The position numbers were made by a program, and so were the translations under genes. Below the pieces are notes generated by a model. The model saw only the letters and a list, made by a program, of their open reading frames with translations, was not told where the DNA came from and ran no database searches. Shown piece after piece: positions 1 through 9,521 of a DNA stretch of 64,000 nucleotides; position 1 is the stretch's first letter, and every line of letters starts with the position of its first letter. The stretch comes from Tatumella sp. JGM91 (GTDB lineage Bacteria > Pseudomonadota > Gammaproteobacteria > Enterobacterales > Enterobacteriaceae): positions 1 through 64,000 of the forward strand of contig NZ_JAERJP010000014.1 in NCBI RefSeq assembly GCF_018257575.1, written 5' to 3'.

Positions 1-123
1 TTTTGGCGAATACAAAACTAACCACTTTTACCGCCGTTTTCTATTAATTCACGCTAAGGTGCGATGAACCTTTTTTTTGGCTGTGTCCCGGAGCCCTTCG
101 CTGCCATGCCCGTGGCTAAATCA

Positions 124-879
124 TCAGACCAGCTTTACCTCAACGCCGGCCGAGCGGAGCTGCCCGATCACTGCCGGGTCAGCCTGCTTCCCGGTAATAA
201 CAATATCAATATCTGCTGCGCGGCTGAACAGCATCCCTGCCCGCTGGCCGATTTTACTGCTGTCCACCAGCACGACCAGCTTGCCAACATAGTGTCGTAC
301 TTTCTGCTCACTCATCGCACTGAGCATATCCGTTTTATATAATCCGTCGCTGGTCAGGCCGACACCACTGGTAAACATCCAGTGACCGGCATACAGGTCA
401 GCTTCGCTGCTCTGCGGAGCCAGAGTTATCGACTGCTGCTTATTATACTGGCCGCCAATAATTACCACCCGTTCATGTTCATGTTCTATCAGGTAATTGG
501 CCAGTGGCAGATAGTTGGTGATCACCTGAATATCTTTACCGCACAGTTCACGGCCCAGCAAAAAGGCGGTCGAGCCGCAGTTAATCACCACGCTCTCTCC
601 GGGCTGACACAGGGCCGCCGCCGCGGCAGTAATCCGTATTTTTTCGTCCAGATGACTGACCTGTTGAATATTCAGCGGGCTCCATAACTGACGAGATACA
701 TTCAGCACCTCGGCACCGTTACGCACTTTACGTAATTGCCCGTTATCATTCAGTTTATTGATATCACGCCGCGCAGTTGCCGGCGAAATATCAAAGGCAG
801 CGATCAAATCGGCGACAGAAATTTGCCGCTGAGTATGTAACAACTCAAGGATGGCATGGTGCCGCTGGGACTCAGTCAT
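124..879 (-). CDS. ulaR: DeoR-family transcriptional repressor UlaR of the L-ascorbate regulon
   Basis: Represses ulaG and ulaABCDEF; in E. coli L-ascorbate-6-phosphate is the inducer. The protein (251 aa) has an N-terminal DeoR winged helix-turn-helix (about residues 5-57, with [13 protein letters not shown] as recognition helix). A C-terminal sugar-phosphate-sensing domain carries the [20 protein letters not shown] and [12 protein letters not shown]-like segments typical of UlaR. I chose the ATG at 879 rather than 885: it gives the E. coli-like MTESQRHH start and 251 residues, and GGA lies about 7 nt upstream. It lies downstream of ulaG on the same strand. Identification is by close recall of the E. 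coli sequence. Confidence 0.95.
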   Translation of the reverse strand: MTESQRHHAILELLHTQRQISVADLIAAFDISPATARRDINKLNDNGQLRKVRNGAEVLNVSRQLWSPLNIQQVSHLDEKIRITAAAAALCQPGESVVINCGSTAFLLGRELCGKDIQVITNYLPLANYLIEHEHERVVIIGGQYNKQQSITLAPQSSEADLYAGHWMFTSGVGLTSDGLYKTDMLSAMSEQKVRHYVGKLVVLVDSSKIGQRAGMLFSRAADIDIVITGKQADPAVIGQLRSAGVEVKLV

Positions 880-986
880 GGACATTCCGTTACAAGATAA
901 AACATCAGCAGTGGATTATAGGCGCACAGTCTGATTATTAATATCATTTTGCTGCAGAAGTGCGCACCATAAATCGCCCTGTGGTT

Positions 987-2051
987 TTACAGGAAGGCTT
1001 TAAAAGGCAGGTCAGGCTCAAGGGTAAAACAGTCATCGAAACCACGGGGATAGTGATACTCAAGGTTATCCTTATCTGTCGGCCAGGTAAACTTACCACC
1101 GACCTGCCAGATAAAAGGTTTAAAATGGTACTGAAGCCGGTGTCGTCTCATTTCCCACAGGCTGAGTATTTCCTTAGGGTCCGCCTGGAAATTTGACCAG
1201 ATATCATGGTGTACCGGAATCACAACCTGTGCCTTAAGGGACTCCGCCATACGTAATATATCGACACTGGTCATTTTATCCGTCACACCACGCGGATTTT
1301 CACCGAAGGAGCCCAGCGCAACATCAATCGGGAAGCGGTTACCGTGACTGGCATAATAATTTGAATAGTGAGAATCGCCACTGTGGTACAGCGTCCCGGC
1401 CGGCGTTTCAAACAGATAATTAACCGCCCGCTGATCCATCCCTGCCGGTAATACCCCGGCAGCTGCCTGTCCTTCCGGTAGGGTAATCAGTGCGGTACGA
1501 TCGAACGCATCCAGCACAATAATCCGTGTATCTCTGAGGGTAATAATATCGCCCGGCACCACTGCATGGCATCGTTCACGCGGCACCCCCCAGCCAGTCC
1601 AGATATCAACGCAGGACTGCGGTCCGATAAAGGGCACATCCTCTGCACAATTCTGCATTACCGCTGCCGCAACATTAACGTCAATATGATCGTTATGGTC
1701 ATGGGTGGCTAATACGGCATCCAGCTGCCGGATAGCAAAGGGATCCATAACAAAAGGCGCCGTCCGCAGGTTAGGTTGCAGGGCTAACCCGCCGGCCATC
1801 CGCTGCATCTGATGACCGGCTTTCATCAGAGGATTACTGTGTGTCTGTTTACCGGTCCCGCACCAGAAATCAACACACAGATTAGTACCTGCGTCTGATT
1901 TCAGCCATATCCCGGTACACCCCAGCCACCAGATGGCAAAAGTGCCGCTGACAACCTCTGTCTGTTCTATTTCCTCATTCAGCCAGCATCCCCACTCCGG
2001 GAAGGTGCTAAGTAGCCAGGATTCACGGCTGATTGATGTTATTTTACTCAT
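987..2051 (-). CDS. ulaG: L-ascorbate-6-phosphate lactonase UlaG
   Basis: Cytoplasmic metallo-beta-lactamase-fold enzyme that hydrolyses L-ascorbate-6-phosphate to 3-keto-L-gulonate-6-phosphate, the first step after PTS uptake. The metal-binding THDHNDHID motif sits at about residues 116-124, with further ligands in the [11 protein letters not shown] and [10 protein letters not shown] segments. The length of 354 aa equals the E. coli protein. The reading frame stays open 10 codons upstream, but the start at 2051 gives [10 protein letters not shown], matching E. coli, and has a GGAGAG ribosome site 6 nt upstream. It is divergent from ulaA across a 387-nt control region. Confidence 0.96.
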   Translation of the reverse strand: MSKITSISRESWLLSTFPEWGCWLNEEIEQTEVVSGTFAIWWLGCTGIWLKSDAGTNLCVDFWCGTGKQTHSNPLMKAGHQMQRMAGGLALQPNLRTAPFVMDPFAIRQLDAVLATHDHNDHIDVNVAAAVMQNCAEDVPFIGPQSCVDIWTGWGVPRERCHAVVPGDIITLRDTRIIVLDAFDRTALITLPEGQAAAGVLPAGMDQRAVNYLFETPAGTLYHSGDSHYSNYYASHGNRFPIDVALGSFGENPRGVTDKMTSVDILRMAESLKAQVVIPVHHDIWSNFQADPKEILSLWEMRRHRLQYHFKPFIWQVGGKFTWPTDKDNLEYHYPRGFDDCFTLEPDLPFKAFL

Positions 2052-2438
2052 CGTATTCTCTCCATCCTTTGACGACAACAATCAAAATAATCATAAACAA
2101 TCACAGAGAGTTAAAATTACCACCGTTCATCTGTCTTCTCAATATGAAAAAATCGCTTTTTATACTCTCCGTCACGCTGAAATTAACTGCATATATAACA
2201 ATAACTTTTAAATAAATGCAGACGAAAAAACAACAATATACAGTGCATTCATATAATTAAATAATATCCAGTGAAGAGGATCACAAATAATCAAAATCAA
2301 TCTTTTTGTGACGTTTTATGATTGTTATGGTGAAGGCTCCCTGAGTAAGCCGTTCGGGATAATAAAACTCAGGCAACCGTATCGGCACGGTTTGCCCGTC
2401 AGTATTCGCGCTCTGTAAGCAATGCTTTGGAGATCCGT
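2052..2438. promoter_or_regulatory. Divergent ulaG/ulaA control region
   Basis: No gene is visible in this 387-nt, AT-rich stretch between divergent ulaG and ulaA. The 9-mer AATCAAAAT occurs at 2080-2088 (near ulaG) and 2289-2297 (near ulaA), each inside a run of ATCA-like repeats. These are candidate UlaR operators by position; I infer this and do not recall the exact consensus. A CRP-like box at 2270-2285 is listed separately. This arrangement parallels the E. coli ula intergenic region, where UlaR, CRP and IHF act. Confidence 0.5.
2270..2285. promoter_or_regulatory. CRP-like binding site upstream of ulaA
   Basis: The sequence AGTGA-N6-TCACA differs from the CRP consensus TGTGA-N6-TCACA at one base. 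It lies in the ulaG/ulaA divergent region about 155 nt before the ulaA start. Catabolite control of ula by CRP is known in E. coli. Confidence 0.5.
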
Positions 2439-3815
2439 ATGGAAACGCTTTATACCCTGTTCACTGTTTTTTTTAACCAGGTGATGACCAATCCGCCACT
2501 ACTGCTGGGCCTGGTCACCTTACTGGGCTATTTACTGCTGCGTAAAAGCGCCACGGTAATCATTAAAGGTACACTGAAAACAATTATCGGTTTTATGTTA
2601 TTGCAGGCGGGCTCAGGCATTCTGACCAGTACCTTTAAGCCGGTTGTCAGTAAACTGTCAGAGGTCTATCAGATTAACGGTGCAATATCAGACACCTATG
2701 CATCAATGATGACAGTAATAGACCGAATGGATACCGCCTACAGCTGGGTCGGTTATGCGGTTTTACTGGCGCTGGCGCTCAATATTTTATATGTACTACT
2801 GAAACGGCTGACGGGTATCAGAACTATCATGCTGTCAGGACATATTATGTTCCAGCAGGTCGGATTGATTGCCGTATTCTTTTATCTGTCCGGTTACAGC
2901 ATGTGGACCACCGTTATCTGTAGTGCGGTACTGACTTCCCTCTACTGGGGGATCACCGCCAATATGATGTACCTCCCGACCCAGTCCGTGACCGACAATA
3001 GCGGATTTTCCATTGGCCACCAGCAGCAGTTTGCCTCATGGATTGCCTGCAAACTGGCCCCCTATTTGGGTAAAAAACAGGACAGTGTCGAGAAGCTTTC
3101 TCTGCCCGGCTGGCTGAATATTTTCCATGACAACATCGTGTCAACCGCCATTGTGATGACACTGTTTTTTGGCGCGATCCTGCTCTCTTTCGGCTTAACC
3201 ACCCTGCAGGCTATGGCGGGCAGCACCCACTGGACCCTTTATATCCTGCAGACCGGACTCATGTTTGCCGTCGCGATCTTTATCATTGTGCAGGGCGTGC
3301 GCATGTTTGTCGCCGAGCTCACCGAAGCCTTTAACGGTATCTCACAGCGCCTGATTCCGGGGGCGGTGTTAGCCATCGATTGTGCTGCTATCTACAGCTT
3401 TGCGCCTAACGCAGTGGTGTGGGGTTTTATGTGGGGCACCATCGGCCAGCTGATTGCCGTCGGTATTCTGGTGCTGCTGCAGTCTCCTATCATGATTATC
3501 CCCGGGTTTATTCCGATGTTCTTTTCAAATGCCACTATTGGCGTATTTGCTAACCACTATGGGGGCTGGCGGGCGGCACTTAAAATTTGCCTGGTGATGG
3601 GAATGATAGAAATCTTTGGTTGTGTCTGGGCGATAAAACTGACCGGGCTGGATGCCTGGATGGGTATGGCTGACTGGTCAATTCTGGCGCCACCGTTAAT
3701 GCAGGGATTGAGTTCCGGGCTCTGGTTTATGGGCGTAGTACTGATTATCGCTGCCTTATATATGTACTTTTCCGGCCGAAGCCTGCGTGCTGAAGAACGT
3801 GCCGCAGGCCGATAG
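2439..3815 (+). CDS. ulaA: PTS L-ascorbate transporter subunit IIC (UlaA)
   Basis: Inner-membrane ascorbate permease of the PTS AG family; it moves L-ascorbate across the membrane while UlaB/UlaC phosphorylate it. The 458-residue protein has about eleven hydrophobic helices, with conserved E. coli-like stretches such as [20 protein letters not shown] and [20 protein letters not shown]. An in-frame TTG lies at 2427, but the ATG at 2439 matches the E. coli N-terminus (MEILYN...), and the bases around that TTG form the GGAG ribosome site 6 nt before the ATG. It is the first gene of ulaABCDEF. Confidence 0.96.
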   Translation: METLYTLFTVFFNQVMTNPPLLLGLVTLLGYLLLRKSATVIIKGTLKTIIGFMLLQAGSGILTSTFKPVVSKLSEVYQINGAISDTYASMMTVIDRMDTAYSWVGYAVLLALALNILYVLLKRLTGIRTIMLSGHIMFQQVGLIAVFFYLSGYSMWTTVICSAVLTSLYWGITANMMYLPTQSVTDNSGFSIGHQQQFASWIACKLAPYLGKKQDSVEKLSLPGWLNIFHDNIVSTAIVMTLFFGAILLSFGLTTLQAMAGSTHWTLYILQTGLMFAVAIFIIVQGVRMFVAELTEAFNGISQRLIPGAVLAIDCAAIYSFAPNAVVWGFMWGTIGQLIAVGILVLLQSPIMIIPGFIPMFFSNATIGVFANHYGGWRAALKICLVMGMIEIFGCVWAIKLTGLDAWMGMADWSILAPPLMQGLSSGLWFMGVVLIIAALYMYFSGRSLRAEERAAGR

Positions 3816-3848
3816 CCATCAAAACCCTCACCACAGGAGAACACTTAT

Positions 3849-4178
3849 ATGACAGTAAGAATTCTGGCAGTGTGCGGTTGCGGACAGGGAAGCTCAATGA
3901 TCATGAAGATGAAAGTTGATCAGTTTCTCACGCTTCAGCAGGTAGACCATAGCGTAAACAGCTGTGCTGTCGGTGAATATAAATCAGAGCTCAGTCAGGC
4001 AGATATTATTCTTGCCTCTACGCATATTGCCGGTGAAATCAGTGTCAGCGGTAATAAACATGTTATCGGGGTACGCAATATGCTGTCTGCCGAAGATTTC
4101 GGCCCCAAACTGATGGCTGTTATTCGTCAGTACTTTCCTGACGACCTCTCAGGAGCAACTGCTGATGAAGCTAAGTGA
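3849..4178 (+). CDS. ulaB: PTS ascorbate-specific phosphocarrier IIB (UlaB)
   Basis: Cytoplasmic phosphotransfer protein taking phosphate from UlaC and passing it to ascorbate on UlaA. The phospho-cysteine is Cys9 in [13 protein letters not shown]. The P-loop has a second cysteine at position 11 where E. coli has Asn, which is unusual. The length is 109 aa against 101 in E. coli, because the C-terminus is extended and runs 14 nt into ulaC, implying translational coupling. An AGGAG site lies just upstream of the ATG. Confidence 0.95.
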   Translation: MTVRILAVCGCGQGSSMIMKMKVDQFLTLQQVDHSVNSCAVGEYKSELSQADIILASTHIAGEISVSGNKHVIGVRNMLSAEDFGPKLMAVIRQYFPDDLSGATADEAK

Positions 4179-4635
4179 TTCCCTGCGGGATAATAACAGT
4201 ATCCGCCTGCAGGCCGAGGCCGAAGACTGGCAACAGGCCATCAGGATTGGCACCGATCTGCTGGTGGATGCAGGGGTGGTCGGATCAGAATATTTCCCGG
4301 CGATCCTCGCGGCAGTCAGCAAGTACGGCCCCTATTTCCTGCTTGCTCCCGGCCTGGCAATGCCCCATGCCCGTCCCGAGGAGGGCGTATTGCGGACCGG
4401 GTTTGCCTTAGTCACCCTGAAAAACCCGGTCTGCTTTGGCGACGAGGATAACGATCCGATCGATATCCTGATCACCCTGGCGGCCGTTGATGCCCACACT
4501 CATCAGCAGGTCGGAATACTTCAGGTCGTACAGCTATTCGACGATCCTGATAATTTTCAGCGTTTACGTGACTGCCGCCATCCGCAGCAGGTACTTGACC
4601 TGATTCATCAAACCTCAGTTACCCGCGAGCCATAA
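4165..4635 (+). CDS. ulaC: PTS ascorbate-specific IIA component (UlaC)
   Basis: Cytoplasmic PTS EIIA of the mannitol/fructose type. It accepts phosphate from HPr on a histidine and hands it to UlaB. The active His is H68 in [15 protein letters not shown], the same position as in E. coli. The protein has 156 aa against 154 in E. coli. The start codon lies inside the ulaB 3' end. Confidence 0.95.
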   Translation: MKLSDSLRDNNSIRLQAEAEDWQQAIRIGTDLLVDAGVVGSEYFPAILAAVSKYGPYFLLAPGLAMPHARPEEGVLRTGFALVTLKNPVCFGDEDNDPIDILITLAAVDAHTHQQVGILQVVQLFDDPDNFQRLRDCRHPQQVLDLIHQTSVTREP

Positions 4636-4647
4636 GGAGTACCGGCC

Positions 4648-5304
4648 ATGGAATGTCAACGACCTCTGCTGCAAATCGCACTGGATAATTTAACCCTCGA
4701 TCAGGCATTTGCCACCACCCGGCTGATTGCCAGTGAAGTCGATATTATCGAAATTGGTACCATTTTGTGTGTCAGTGAAGGTATACGTGCAGTACGGGAA
4801 ATAAAAGCACTCTATCCCGGCCATATCGTGCTGGCCGATGCCAAAATTGCCGATGCCGGAAAAATACTCGCAGAAATGTGTTTTCAGGCCAGTGCAGACT
4901 GGATCACTGTCATTTGCTGCGCTGATATCAATACGGTGAAAGGTGCTCTGCAGGTGGCACAACAGTATAACGGTGATGTCCAGATAGAACTCACCGGCAG
5001 CTGGCAAATATCTCAGGCCTCTGGCTGGTACGATGCCGGTATCCGCCAGCTGGTATACCACCGCAGTCGTGATGCTCAGGCAGCAGGCGTAAATTGGAGC
5101 GATCAGGACCTGGCTATCCTGCAACAACTCTGTGATATGGGCTTTAAACTCACCATCACAGGCGGACTGGAGGCTGACGACCTGCCCCTGTTCAGGCATC
5201 TGCCGATCCATGCATTTATTGCCGGACGCAGTATCCGTGATGCCAGTGATCCTGTCGCCGCTGCCCGGCGGTTCCGGCAGCAAATTCATCAGCTCTGGGG
5301 CTAA
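4648..5304 (+). CDS. ulaD: 3-keto-L-gulonate-6-phosphate decarboxylase UlaD
   Basis: Orotidine-5'-monophosphate decarboxylase-superfamily (beta/alpha)8 enzyme that converts 3-keto-L-gulonate-6-phosphate to L-xylulose-5-phosphate and CO2. The active-site residues known from E. coli UlaD appear with a +2 shift: Asp13 (ALDN), Glu35 (IIEIG), and Asp64/Lys66/Asp69 in ADAKIADAG. The length of 218 aa is normal. It follows ulaC by 12 nt and precedes ulaE by 9 nt. Confidence 0.96.
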   Translation: MECQRPLLQIALDNLTLDQAFATTRLIASEVDIIEIGTILCVSEGIRAVREIKALYPGHIVLADAKIADAGKILAEMCFQASADWITVICCADINTVKGALQVAQQYNGDVQIELTGSWQISQASGWYDAGIRQLVYHRSRDAQAAGVNWSDQDLAILQQLCDMGFKLTITGGLEADDLPLFRHLPIHAFIAGRSIRDASDPVAAARRFRQQIHQLWG

Positions 5305-5313
5305 GGAGCCAGT

Positions 5314-6171
5314 ATGTCACCGTCAGAAAAAGTGCTGCTCGGTATTTACGAAAAAGCCCTGCCGCCCGATGAAAACTGGCCACAACGCCTCGGACTTGCC
5401 GCAGAACTGGGATTTGATTTTGTCGAAATGTCGATAGATGAAACTGACCAGCGACTGGCCCGCCTCCACTGGAGTGATAAGCAGCGCCTGGCACTGACAG
5501 AGGCGGTACTGACCAGCGGTATCCGTGTCTCTTCCCTCTGTCTCAGTGCCCACCGGCGTTTTCCTCTGGGCAGCGAAGACGACAGCATCCGGCGTCAGGC
5601 ACTACAGATTATGCAGCAAACCATCCGGCTGGCACAGGATACCGGAATACGGGTTATCCAGCTGGCCGGCTACGATGAGTACTACCAGCAAAGTAATGCC
5701 TGTACCCGTCAGCGATTCCGTGACGGTCTGTCACTGGCGATGGAAATGGCCAGCAGAGCACAGGTTACCCTGGCGATGGAAATTATGGATACCGGTCTGA
5801 TGAATTCGGTCAGCAAAGCCCTCGGTTATAGCCATTATTTGAATAACCCCTGGTTCCAGCTATACCCTGATATCGGCAATTTATCGGCCTGGGATAATGA
5901 TGTCGAGCTGGAGCTGACGGCTGCGACTGGCCACATTGTGGGTGTACATGTGAAAGACACCCGCCGCGGGGAATTTAAAAACGTTCCGTTCGGCCAGGGT
6001 ATCGTGGATTTCGAACAATGCTTTCGCACCCTGCACACTAATGGTTATCGCGGCCCCTATCTGATCGAAATGTGGAGCGGCAGCAGAGAAAACCCGCGCC
6101 AGCAGGTGTCTGCCGCCCGCTGCCAGGTACTGGAAAAAATGCGCCTGGCGGGCTTGCCGACCGGAGGATAA
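5314..6171 (+). CDS. ulaE: L-xylulose-5-phosphate 3-epimerase UlaE
   Basis: TIM-barrel AP-endonuclease-2-superfamily epimerase converting L-xylulose-5-phosphate to L-ribulose-5-phosphate. The four metal ligands expected for UlaE are visible in order: Glu in LAMEIMDTG, Asp in LYPDIGNL, His in [10 protein letters not shown] and Glu in YLIEMWSG. At 285 aa it is standard in length. It sits between ulaD and ulaF with 4-9 nt gaps, so is co-transcribed. Confidence 0.96.
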   Translation: MSPSEKVLLGIYEKALPPDENWPQRLGLAAELGFDFVEMSIDETDQRLARLHWSDKQRLALTEAVLTSGIRVSSLCLSAHRRFPLGSEDDSIRRQALQIMQQTIRLAQDTGIRVIQLAGYDEYYQQSNACTRQRFRDGLSLAMEMASRAQVTLAMEIMDTGLMNSVSKALGYSHYLNNPWFQLYPDIGNLSAWDNDVELELTAATGHIVGVHVKDTRRGEFKNVPFGQGIVDFEQCFRTLHTNGYRGPYLIEMWSGSRENPRQQVSAARCQVLEKMRLAGLPTGG

Positions 6172-6175
6172 ACCG

Positions 6176-6862
6176 ATGCTGACACAATTAAAGCAACAAG
6201 TCTGTGAAGCCAATCTGCAACTGCCGGCCCATCAACTGGTGACCTTCAGTTGGGGCAATGTCAGTGCCATCGACCGGCAAAGTGGTCTGATGGTGATAAA
6301 ACCCAGCGGAGTTGCCTATGAAAAACTGCGTCCGGAAGATATGGTGGTGGTTGAGCCCGACGGCTATTATCATGGTCCTTTGCGCCCGTCTTCAGACACA
6401 GCAACTCATCTGGCGCTCTACCGGCAATACCCGGAACTGGGGGGGATTGTCCATACCCATTCAACCTACGCCACTGCATGGGCACAGGCGATGCGTCCGG
6501 TGCCGGTATTAGGTACCACCCACGCAGATTATTTTTATGGTGAGATTCCCTGTACCCGTCAGTTGAAAGCAGAAGAAGTCAGCCATGACTATGAACGTAA
6601 TACGGGTGAAGTGATCATCCATACCCTGCAGGATCGTCCGCCGATGCAGGTACCGGCAGTTATCGTTGCCCAGCATGGTCCTTTTTGCTGGGGATCGGAT
6701 GCTGCAGAAGCGGTACATAATGCAGTCGTTCTTGAAGAAGTTGCCAGACTGGCATGGCTCAGTTGTCAGCTGAAGCCACAACCTGAAGTTATCCCCCCCT
6801 ATCTGCAGGATAAACACTTCAAGCGTAAACATGGTAAACATGCTTACTACGGACAGGGGTGA
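6176..6862 (+). CDS. ulaF: L-ribulose-5-phosphate 4-epimerase UlaF
   Basis: Class II aldolase-fold epimerase forming D-xylulose-5-phosphate, which enters the pentose phosphate pathway. All functional residues are present: acidic Asp74 in [12 protein letters not shown], zinc ligands His93 and His95 in IVHTHSTY, and the third zinc His near residue 167 in [10 protein letters not shown]. It has 228 aa. This intact homologue is a useful contrast to the class II aldolase-like protein at 7950-8588, which lacks two of these residues. It is the last gene of the ula operon. Confidence 0.96.
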   Translation: MLTQLKQQVCEANLQLPAHQLVTFSWGNVSAIDRQSGLMVIKPSGVAYEKLRPEDMVVVEPDGYYHGPLRPSSDTATHLALYRQYPELGGIVHTHSTYATAWAQAMRPVPVLGTTHADYFYGEIPCTRQLKAEEVSHDYERNTGEVIIHTLQDRPPMQVPAVIVAQHGPFCWGSDAAEAVHNAVVLEEVARLAWLSCQLKPQPEVIPPYLQDKHFKRKHGKHAYYGQG

Positions 6863-6875
6863 GTTTCTGACCTGC

Positions 6876-6907
6876 GGGGCCCTGTCCGGCGTCCGGGACA
6901 GGGCCCC
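6876..6907 (+). terminator. Hairpin after ulaF
   Basis: A perfect 12-bp GC-rich stem (6876-6887 pairing with 6896-6907, loop about 8 nt) starts 14 nt after the ulaF stop codon. No T-tract follows, so it may act as an mRNA-stabilising or Rho-assisted end rather than a strong intrinsic terminator. Confidence 0.6.
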
Positions 6908-6967
6908 GGCCTCTTCCGCCCTGACGGCTATATAACCCATTCTGCTTCACCTGCCCGCCAGTAAAAA

Positions 6968-7098
6968 TTTCACAATATTATGTGAAAAATAAAATCCATC
7001 ATAAAAATAAAAAATACATTTATATTCATAATATTATATTTAAATTGTCGTCATAACCTGTTTTTCATTTTTGTGATTCAGCAACTTTTATTGTGAAA
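6968..7098. promoter_or_regulatory. Candidate operator repeats upstream of the DeoR-type regulator
   Basis: Inside a very AT-rich 291-nt gap, a dyad TTTCACA-N6-TGTGAAA occupies 6968-6987, and a second TGTGAAA half-site lies at 7092-7098, about 56 nt before the regulator start. The outward-facing order of half-sites is opposite to a CRP box. The repeats could be autoregulatory DeoR-family operators; this is inference from position only. Confidence 0.35.
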
Positions 7099-7153
7099 TT
7101 GTTATCCGTAAACTATTTCCATGACATAAAAAATAACCAGAGAGTAGCGAATC

Positions 7154-7966
7154 ATGGCGATGGGATTAACTGCGAATGAACGCCGGGATTTTATCTATCG
7201 TTATGCCCATGAAAATCAGATCGCACTCTATGAGGAGCTGGCATCACTGCTGAATGTCTCCCATATGACTATCCGCCGTGATGTACAACTGATGGAACAG
7301 GAAGGGAAAGTCCGGCGGGTTAACGGGGGAATTCGCCTCAGTGTCTTACTGCATCAGGAACTGCCTTATCAGGACAAGTCCTGTCTGAATCACCGGCTCA
7401 AAAAAGAGCTGGGTAAATGTTCAGTCACTCGGATTTCTGAGGGCAGTATTATTTACCTCGATGCAGGGACGACCACTTTCGAAATTGCCTGCTGTATTCC
7501 GCCTGATTTTCGTCTGACTGTCGTCACTAATGACTTTTCGATCAGCCAGCTGCTGATGTCGAATCCGGCCACAGACCTCTACCATGTCGGCGGCAGAGTC
7601 GATAAACGTAACCTTTCCTGTGTCGGTTTCAGCGCTGCCAGCTTTATTAAAACACTGAATATTGACCTGGCCTTTCTCAGCGCCAGTTCATGGGATCTGA
7701 CCCACGGTATATCGACGCCCTATGAAGAGAAAGCCGTAGTAAAACAGACCGTTATTTCTGTCTCAAATAAAAATATCCTCGTCTCTGACAGCAGTAAATA
7801 TGGAAAGTACGGTTTTTACACTGTCTGTCCCCTAACGGCTCTGGATGAAATTATTACGGATTCGGTTTCCGGTGAATGTAAACAAAGTCTGCTGGATATC
7901 CGCTCACCGAAAATCACCTTTATCGATATATTCCGGGATAAAAGAAGTTATGAAAGACGAAAATAA
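7154..7966 (+). CDS. DeoR/GlpR-family transcriptional regulator of the sugar-acid cluster (YgbI-like)
   Basis: DNA-binding regulator of 270 aa. An N-terminal DeoR helix-turn-helix (about residues 8-60, with LLNVSHMTIRRDVQLMEQEG) is followed by the DeoRC sensor domain with the sugar-phosphate motif YLDAGTTTFEIA and the VSDSSKYGKYG segment. It heads a co-oriented group with a class II aldolase-like gene, a periplasmic-binding-like gene and a tetronate-type kinase. By analogy with ygbI in the E. coli ygbIJKLMN region it is probably the local repressor. Its 3' end overlaps the next gene by 17 nt. The effector is unknown. Confidence 0.85.
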   Translation: MAMGLTANERRDFIYRYAHENQIALYEELASLLNVSHMTIRRDVQLMEQEGKVRRVNGGIRLSVLLHQELPYQDKSCLNHRLKKELGKCSVTRISEGSIIYLDAGTTTFEIACCIPPDFRLTVVTNDFSISQLLMSNPATDLYHVGGRVDKRNLSCVGFSAASFIKTLNIDLAFLSASSWDLTHGISTPYEEKAVVKQTVISVSNKNILVSDSSKYGKYGFYTVCPLTALDEIITDSVSGECKQSLLDIRSPKITFIDIFRDKRSYERRK

Positions 7967-8588
7967 ACTACGCGAAGAAATATGTCTCACCGGTGAACGA
8001 TTATTTAGCCGGGGTTATACGGTCGGCTCTTCCGGTAATATCAGTGCATGCCTTGATGATGGCTGGTTAATTACACCGACCGATGCCTGTCTGGGCACTC
8101 TGGACCCGGCCGATATTGCCAAAGTCAGCTCCGACGGAGAATGGCTGACGGGTAACAAACCTTCCAAGACCCTGTTATTACATAAAGGTGTATATCAGCA
8201 TAATCCTGCTAGCCGCAGCGTACTGCATACCCACTCAAACGCACTGGTATTACTGACACTGCAGGGCGTCTGGTCTGCGGAAGCGATCCTGCCGCCCATC
8301 ACCCCCTATCAGGTGATGAAAGTCGGAAAAATACCGTTGATTGACTACCGGTATCCCGGCTCACCGGAAGTGGCGACAATCGTGGCCGGGCTGGCTGCAA
8401 CAGTGAAAGGGGTTATGCTGGCAAGACTCGGCCCGGTGATCTGGGGGAACAGTGTTTCTCAGGCCTGCGATATCCTGGAAGAATTAGAGGAAACCGCCCG
8501 GCTATGGGTCGCCACCCGACGCCAGGCCGATCCTCTGCCACCGCAGGCAATTCAGGAACTGACCGAAAAATTTGCATGTCACTGGTAA
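7950..8588 (+). CDS. Class II aldolase/adducin-family protein, OtnC/YgbL-like, with altered active site
   Basis: Resembles 3-oxo-tetronate 4-phosphate decarboxylase (OtnC/YgbL): 212 aa, GSSGNISACL and ITPTDACLGTLDP motifs, and two zinc-type histidines His93/His95 in VLHTHSN. Two key positions are changed. The catalytic acid in the PSK-[ED]-x3-H motif is Thr74 (PSKTLLLHKGVY). The third metal His of the N-H-G motif is Leu160 (MLARLGPVIWG), where a single A-to-T change in CAC would give the CTC seen. The frame runs open upstream, but the ATG at 7950 with an AAGAAG site matches the family start. It may be inactive or recruited to another role. Confidence 0.8.
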   Translation: MKDENKLREEICLTGERLFSRGYTVGSSGNISACLDDGWLITPTDACLGTLDPADIAKVSSDGEWLTGNKPSKTLLLHKGVYQHNPASRSVLHTHSNALVLLTLQGVWSAEAILPPITPYQVMKVGKIPLIDYRYPGSPEVATIVAGLAATVKGVMLARLGPVIWGNSVSQACDILEELEETARLWVATRRQADPLPPQAIQELTEKFACHW

Positions 8589-8630
8589 TTCACCGCTTAT
8601 TGCCGGAATAGACAGGCGCAGGTAAATAAA

Positions 8631-9329
8631 ATGACAAGGTTATCTCCTTTGACACTGTACAGTGCACTGGTTGTTCGCTCTCCGTTTGACGACGGATTAC
8701 TGGAAGGTTATCGCCGCCGGTTTGGCGACCTCTGCATCCACTGGAACCCGACCAGCGTATTAATGGAAAATATCGCAAACGGCCAGCTCTGTGACCTGGT
8801 GATCGTGACCGATCCGGCCATGGAGCAGCTGATTGCTCAGGGAATTGCTGATCCGGCAACCCGCAGACCATTAGTGGTTTCCCGCATCGGGTTTGCCGTC
8901 AGAAAAGGCGCGCCTCACGTTGATGTCTCTGACCGTGAACAACTGATAAAAACACTTCGTGCCGCGCGCTCACTCTGCTATTCCACCGGCGGAGCCAGCG
9001 GTATACATTTTAAAACCGTACTACAGATGCTGGGGATCGAACAGGAAATTGACGCTAAAGCCTGCCCGATCGCGGAGGGTTTTACCGCAGAAAAACTTCT
9101 CAGCGGTGATGCGGATCTTGCTATCCAGCAAGTCAGCGAACTGCTGGCGGTGCCGGGCGTAGAGATCACCGGCGACCTGCCCGCTGATCTGCAAAAAAGT
9201 ACCTCGTTTTCTATTGCCCGGAGCTTTCACTCTGAACATCAGCAACAGGCCGCAGCACTGACAGAGATTGTCACCTCACCAGACGCCGCCGCCAGATATG
9301 CAAAGTTCGGTCTGCAAAGCCAGAATTAA
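8631..9329 (+). CDS. ModA-like substrate-binding-fold protein without signal peptide
   Basis: A 232-aa protein of the type II periplasmic-binding-protein fold. It begins with the LTLYSALVVRSPFDDGLLEGY strand-helix typical of ModA-like proteins and contains LVIVTDPAMEQLIAQG, an STGGASGIHFKTVL anion-binding-type loop and DLAIQQVSELLAVPG. The N-terminus (MTRLSPLTL) is not a signal peptide, and the 14 codons back to the previous stop cannot encode one. It is therefore predicted to be cytoplasmic. No permease or ATPase gene is adjacent. It could be a sensor or ligand-binding partner for the cluster; its function is unknown. Confidence 0.7.
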   Translation: MTRLSPLTLYSALVVRSPFDDGLLEGYRRRFGDLCIHWNPTSVLMENIANGQLCDLVIVTDPAMEQLIAQGIADPATRRPLVVSRIGFAVRKGAPHVDVSDREQLIKTLRAARSLCYSTGGASGIHFKTVLQMLGIEQEIDAKACPIAEGFTAEKLLSGDADLAIQQVSELLAVPGVEITGDLPADLQKSTSFSIARSFHSEHQQQAAALTEIVTSPDAAARYAKFGLQSQN

Positions 9330-9521
9330 TCACTATATCGCAGACAGATCTGCAGACTGAAACGACCACCGGCTGCCAGCCTGTCCGCGGGCCACTTGCG
9401 TGACAACGGTAACCGGCCCGCCGGGTTTTCGCCAGCAGATAGCCTCCTGCGCCAGTTTCGGTGGCAACAGCCGCCACGTTAACCACAGAGTCCGGCTTAC
9501 GCGGGACAAACGGAGCGCCTT

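Noticed and set aside
2427-2438. TTG start for ulaA
   Set aside because: The bases around the TTG are the ribosome site of the ATG at 2439, and the ATG start matches E. coli UlaA.
4690-5289. 199-residue open frame antisense to ulaD
   Set aside because: It lies wholly within ulaD, which has all catalytic residues. The antisense translation has no recognisable family and no ribosome site support.
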